NCBI GenBank assembly: GCA_002712005.1 | Contig: PASP01000012.1 | Span: forward strand, 1 to 64,000 | Source: Halobacteriovoraceae bacterium | Lineage (GTDB): Bacteria; Bdellovibrionota; Bacteriovoracia; Bacteriovoracales; Bacteriovoracaceae | Direction of reading: 5' to 3' | DNA length: 64,000 nucleotides | Part shown: in pieces, positions 61,561 through 64,000 of the stretch | Layout: each line of letters opens with the position of its first letter | Position numbering within the stretch: position 1 is the first letter of the stretch | Notes under the pieces: model-generated | Databases searched by the model: none | Told to the model about the DNA's origin: nothing | The model's input: only the letters and a program-made list of their open reading frames with translations | Translations under genes and position numbers: made by a program

Positions 61561-64000
61561 ATGACAAGACAGATACTACTTACTCTATTCACCCTAATTA
61601 TAGTTACACTTCAATCTTGTGTGCCTCAAGGAAGTAGTAGTGGAAAAAGAAGTACGGGGGGAACGACTTCTAACGAGGCAGAGGAAACCACCAATACACC
61701 TGACTTTGATGATGACTCTGAGATTTATTGGAGTACAGGAAGTGTTACTTACAATAATAGCATCACCATAAATGAAGATATCAATACCGTGATCTACCTG
61801 AGAGGTCAGTCTATACACGACTTTCTCACAACGACTCTGGATAATAGCACTGTAGAATTTAAAGACTTAAACTACTGCCTGGTTGCTTCCTACAATACAA
61901 CAGGAGCAAAGAAGAATTTAAGAGTGAGGGCCGTTCCTATAAGTTTTAGAAATCTATCGACCAACACCAGAGAATACATTCTTCGAATCGATCTTCCAGA
62001 AGAAGACACTTCGACTTCTCAATGTCAGGGAAGTGCTTATCAAATTACCACAACTGCTGATGCGGCCAATGCTGTTGGAACAGCTGATAGTTCATTTGTT
62101 CCCAGTGAGTTATGCCCTAATTGTAATAAGACCATTAATTCATCCAATGTATCACTCTATATAAGTAATCCTCCCCTAAGTGTTAATGATCGCGTCCCTG
62201 AGTCGCAAATTAATTTTGGTGGACTTATCTTAAGAGTCACATCTTCAGCAACCCTTGATGATGACACTTCAACAGGGTCGTGTTCAGACTCCGCTTGTTT
62301 AGCGAAGGGCTTTGATTGCTGTCTAGATGGTCAATGTGTGAATGATGGTGGACTAAGACCCAATGCCTCTTCTCAAGATGATTTTACTCAGGCCTTGGCC
62401 GATGTTAATTCCAATCCTAATAACTTTATCAATTGGCCAAATATCTATTTTGTGTGTGGGTCAACTCCGCCTAATCCAGATCCAACACCAACGGAACTGC
62501 CCGACGCCAGTGGAACAGCATCTGCTTACTTACAAGAATTAATTGAAGATTGGAAGTGCTTAGAAGAAGGCAGACTCGAAGAGCCTGACTATCCAGGAAA
62601 AGCGGTATGTGCTCCAGGCTATGATCAAACAGCTTATGAATCAGTACGCTCTAAGGTTTGGGCCTATTGTGGTTGTGATGCTGATCCCTTTCCCACCGAT
62701 CCCGATGATAATGCTTGTCCAGACTTTAGCTTTAAGGCCCTCGACAGTGACGAAGAAGAAATTCCCTATAATGAAGGTACCTTCAATCAAGCGGCCATTA
62801 AGTCCATTGTTTGCTATAGCCCCATTGTTGATCCCGTCCCGACTCCTTTTCAAAATTTAAGTCTTCCTGTTAATACAAGGAGTGCTCCTCATCGTTTTTA
62901 TAAGGCCAGTGATGGAAGCTCTGTGGATGATATTGAATCTCTTGTGGACAATACAGTAGAGCCGGAAGGAACGCCCTTTCAGTATATTGATAATAGCGCT
63001 AAGACTGATCCTGACTGTTCAGGCACCAACGGATCTTCTGGCGCATCTGCTTGTGAGTTCAATATGAACTCTATTCTTGGTCAAATGAGTGTGACTCTTA
63101 ACCAGGCCAAGCCTGCTAAAGTTGTTCACTTAGATTTTGATCAAACTTATGTCATCAGTACTTTGAATGGTTACTATACTCCCTGCCCCACTTGTGCAGC
63201 TGATTATTGGTTCCAAAGCTTTAAGCCTTTTCCGGCCTCTCAAAATGGAGTTGGACTGGAATCTATAAGCTACACGACTAATCGATCTCAATTTGGAGAT
63301 AATAATACTCTCGGAAACTATGAAGATACTATTTTTGGAAGGGCCTGTTTTGTTCCTCCAACCATGATTCCTTTTTCCCATAAGCCTCACTCGGATTTAA
63401 ATACGCAGAGAAGAAATCGACTTCTGACCCAAGCTGCTCTTTATGTGAATGGCTATCAAAGAGACTGGTATGGATTTAACCGAGGTGCCCTCATTGGATC
63501 TTTTGATGGGGTGAAATGGTTTGCCATTGGTAAGAATAGAAGAGTTATTGCCTCTACAGGAAAACTATTCTTGGCCATCAATGCTCCCTTTGCCGACCTG
63601 GCCGAAGATAATGATCTCACTGTTCAAATTATACTTGATCAAGGAAACTCCATAGCCCCCACTCACGATTACGATCCCAACTTAAGCGCCAATGATATTG
63701 AGCAAGGATCTGCTGCGAGTTGCCAGCGTTGGCACCAATGTAATACAGACACAGATTGTATCACTCGCTTAGGCTGGGAATATATGTGTGTCGACACCAG
63801 TAATTACAAGAGCCATTGGCCAAAATTTAATGTAGAAGCTGATGAATTAGAAGATCAAGAATATGCCTCAGCAACATTCTCTCGTATCTTACAAGCAGGT
63901 ATGCCAGCAGGTAATAAGAAGAGATGTGTCTATCGTGGTTCAGGGGCCATCTGTAAGGGAGACTTTACTTCTAACCTTTCTGAAACTCGTCAAAAAATGT
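61561..64000 (+). CDS. Large Cys-containing lipoprotein (partial, continues beyond window)
   Basis: 813 codons are open to the window end. MTRQILLTLFTLIIVTLQSC is a lipoprotein signal with Cys near residue 20. The mature part begins with a Ser/Gly/Thr-rich linker (GSSSGKRSTGGTTSNEAEE), then beta-rich sequence. A Cys cluster at about residues 240-262 (SCSDSACLAKGFDCCLDGQC) resembles small disulfide-rich modules, and further Cys occur in pairs (CGCDADPF, PCPTCAADY). Later sequence includes DGVKWFAIGKNRRVIA. No family recognised. The start has no strong ribosome site, AAGGA being 12 bases away. Probably an exposed surface protein. Confidence 0.8.
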   Translation, partial: MTRQILLTLFTLIIVTLQSCVPQGSSSGKRSTGGTTSNEAEETTNTPDFDDDSEIYWSTGSVTYNNSITINEDINTVIYLRGQSIHDFLTTTLDNSTVEFKDLNYCLVASYNTTGAKKNLRVRAVPISFRNLSTNTREYILRIDLPEEDTSTSQCQGSAYQITTTADAANAVGTADSSFVPSELCPNCNKTINSSNVSLYISNPPLSVNDRVPESQINFGGLILRVTSSATLDDDTSTGSCSDSACLAKGFDCCLDGQCVNDGGLRPNASSQDDFTQALADVNSNPNNFINWPNIYFVCGSTPPNPDPTPTELPDASGTASAYLQELIEDWKCLEEGRLEEPDYPGKAVCAPGYDQTAYESVRSKVWAYCGCDADPFPTDPDDNACPDFSFKALDSDEEEIPYNEGTFNQAAIKSIVCYSPIVDPVPTPFQNLSLPVNTRSAPHRFYKASDGSSVDDIESLVDNTVEPEGTPFQYIDNSAKTDPDCSGTNGSSGASACEFNMNSILGQMSVTLNQAKPAKVVHLDFDQTYVISTLNGYYTPCPTCAADYWFQSFKPFPASQNGVGLESISYTTNRSQFGDNNTLGNYEDTIFGRACFVPPTMIPFSHKPHSDLNTQRRNRLLTQAALYVNGYQRDWYGFNRGALIGSFDGVKWFAIGKNRRVIASTGKLFLAINAPFADLAEDNDLTVQIILDQGNSIAPTHDYDPNLSANDIEQGSAASCQRWHQCNTDTDCITRLGWEYMCVDTSNYKSHWPKFNVEADELEDQEYASATFSRILQAGMPAGNKKRCVYRGSGAICKGDFTSNLSETRQKM

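Noticed and set aside
1-64000. tRNA, rRNA, CRISPR arrays, insertion sequences, prophage
   Set aside because: No cloverleaf with TTCGA-type arm, no repeat-spacer array and no transposase or integrase sequence was seen on reading; a tRNAscan or ISfinder run would be the formal test.

Overview
The window looks like the chromosome of a low-GC, Gram-negative bacterium of the Bdellovibrio-and-like-organisms type, most likely Bacteriovorax/Halobacteriovorax (phylum Bdellovibrionota). This is inferred from protein content: many secreted and outer-membrane proteins without recognisable families, an XRE-type regulator of TIGR02147-like architecture, PilZ/GAF regulators, peptidoglycan-remodelling enzymes and lysine-rich tails on enzymes. 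No rRNA, tRNA, CRISPR array, insertion sequence or prophage was seen. Genes are tightly packed and several convergent pairs overlap at their stop codons. Shine-Dalgarno motifs (GGAG/AGGAGG) are usually clear, and were used to move several starts inward.

Region by region. 0-7 kb: the 5' part of a lipoprotein with tail-fibre-like sequence, a fatty-acid desaturase, a secreted coiled-coil protein, a sufE-hemB pair and a LysR regulator. 7-12 kb: SixA phosphatase, a LON-domain protein, polyphosphate kinase with a histone-H1-like tail, and convergent Ppx/GppA phosphatase, then MarC. 12-20 kb: secreted proteins of unknown role, a matrixin-type metalloprotease, a large receiver-like regulatory protein with a small winged-helix protein, CCA-adding enzyme and a second LysR regulator with a strong palindromic operator. 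20-25 kb: L,D-transpeptidase, a lytic-transglycosylase-like protein and three small exported proteins. 25-31 kb: elongation factor G, XRE and OmpR-type regulators, and a 447-base gap with a probable structured RNA. 31-39 kb: cysteine desulfurase, acyl-CoA synthetase, an ECF sigma factor coupled to a von Willebrand/anti-sigma membrane protein, an OprB-like porin and an Rrf2 regulator.

39-45 kb is a compact leftward operon: cdaA (diadenylate cyclase), ybbR/cdaR, glmM, pdxJ, nnrD, tsaE. It joins c-di-AMP signalling and cell-wall precursor synthesis to cofactor synthesis and repair. 45-53 kb: YjbQ, a PilZ-GAF-AAA-Fis regulator whose AAA domain has lost the sigma-54 contact loop, a lipoprotein M14 carboxypeptidase, an ATP-grasp ligase and a ferrochelatase fused to an MFS transporter. 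53-57 kb: QueF (also with an H1-like tail), TatA, a receiver protein, khpA, rpsP and ffh, the last split by a one-base frameshift. 57-64 kb: Dus, a pilin-like protein, a large exported protein and a long Cys-containing lipoprotein that runs off the end.

The observations most worth following up are the H1-like tails shared by PPK1 and QueF, the ferrochelatase-MFS fusion, the degenerate PilZ-GAF-AAA regulator, the ffh frameshift, and the possible non-coding RNA near 30.2-30.4 kb.
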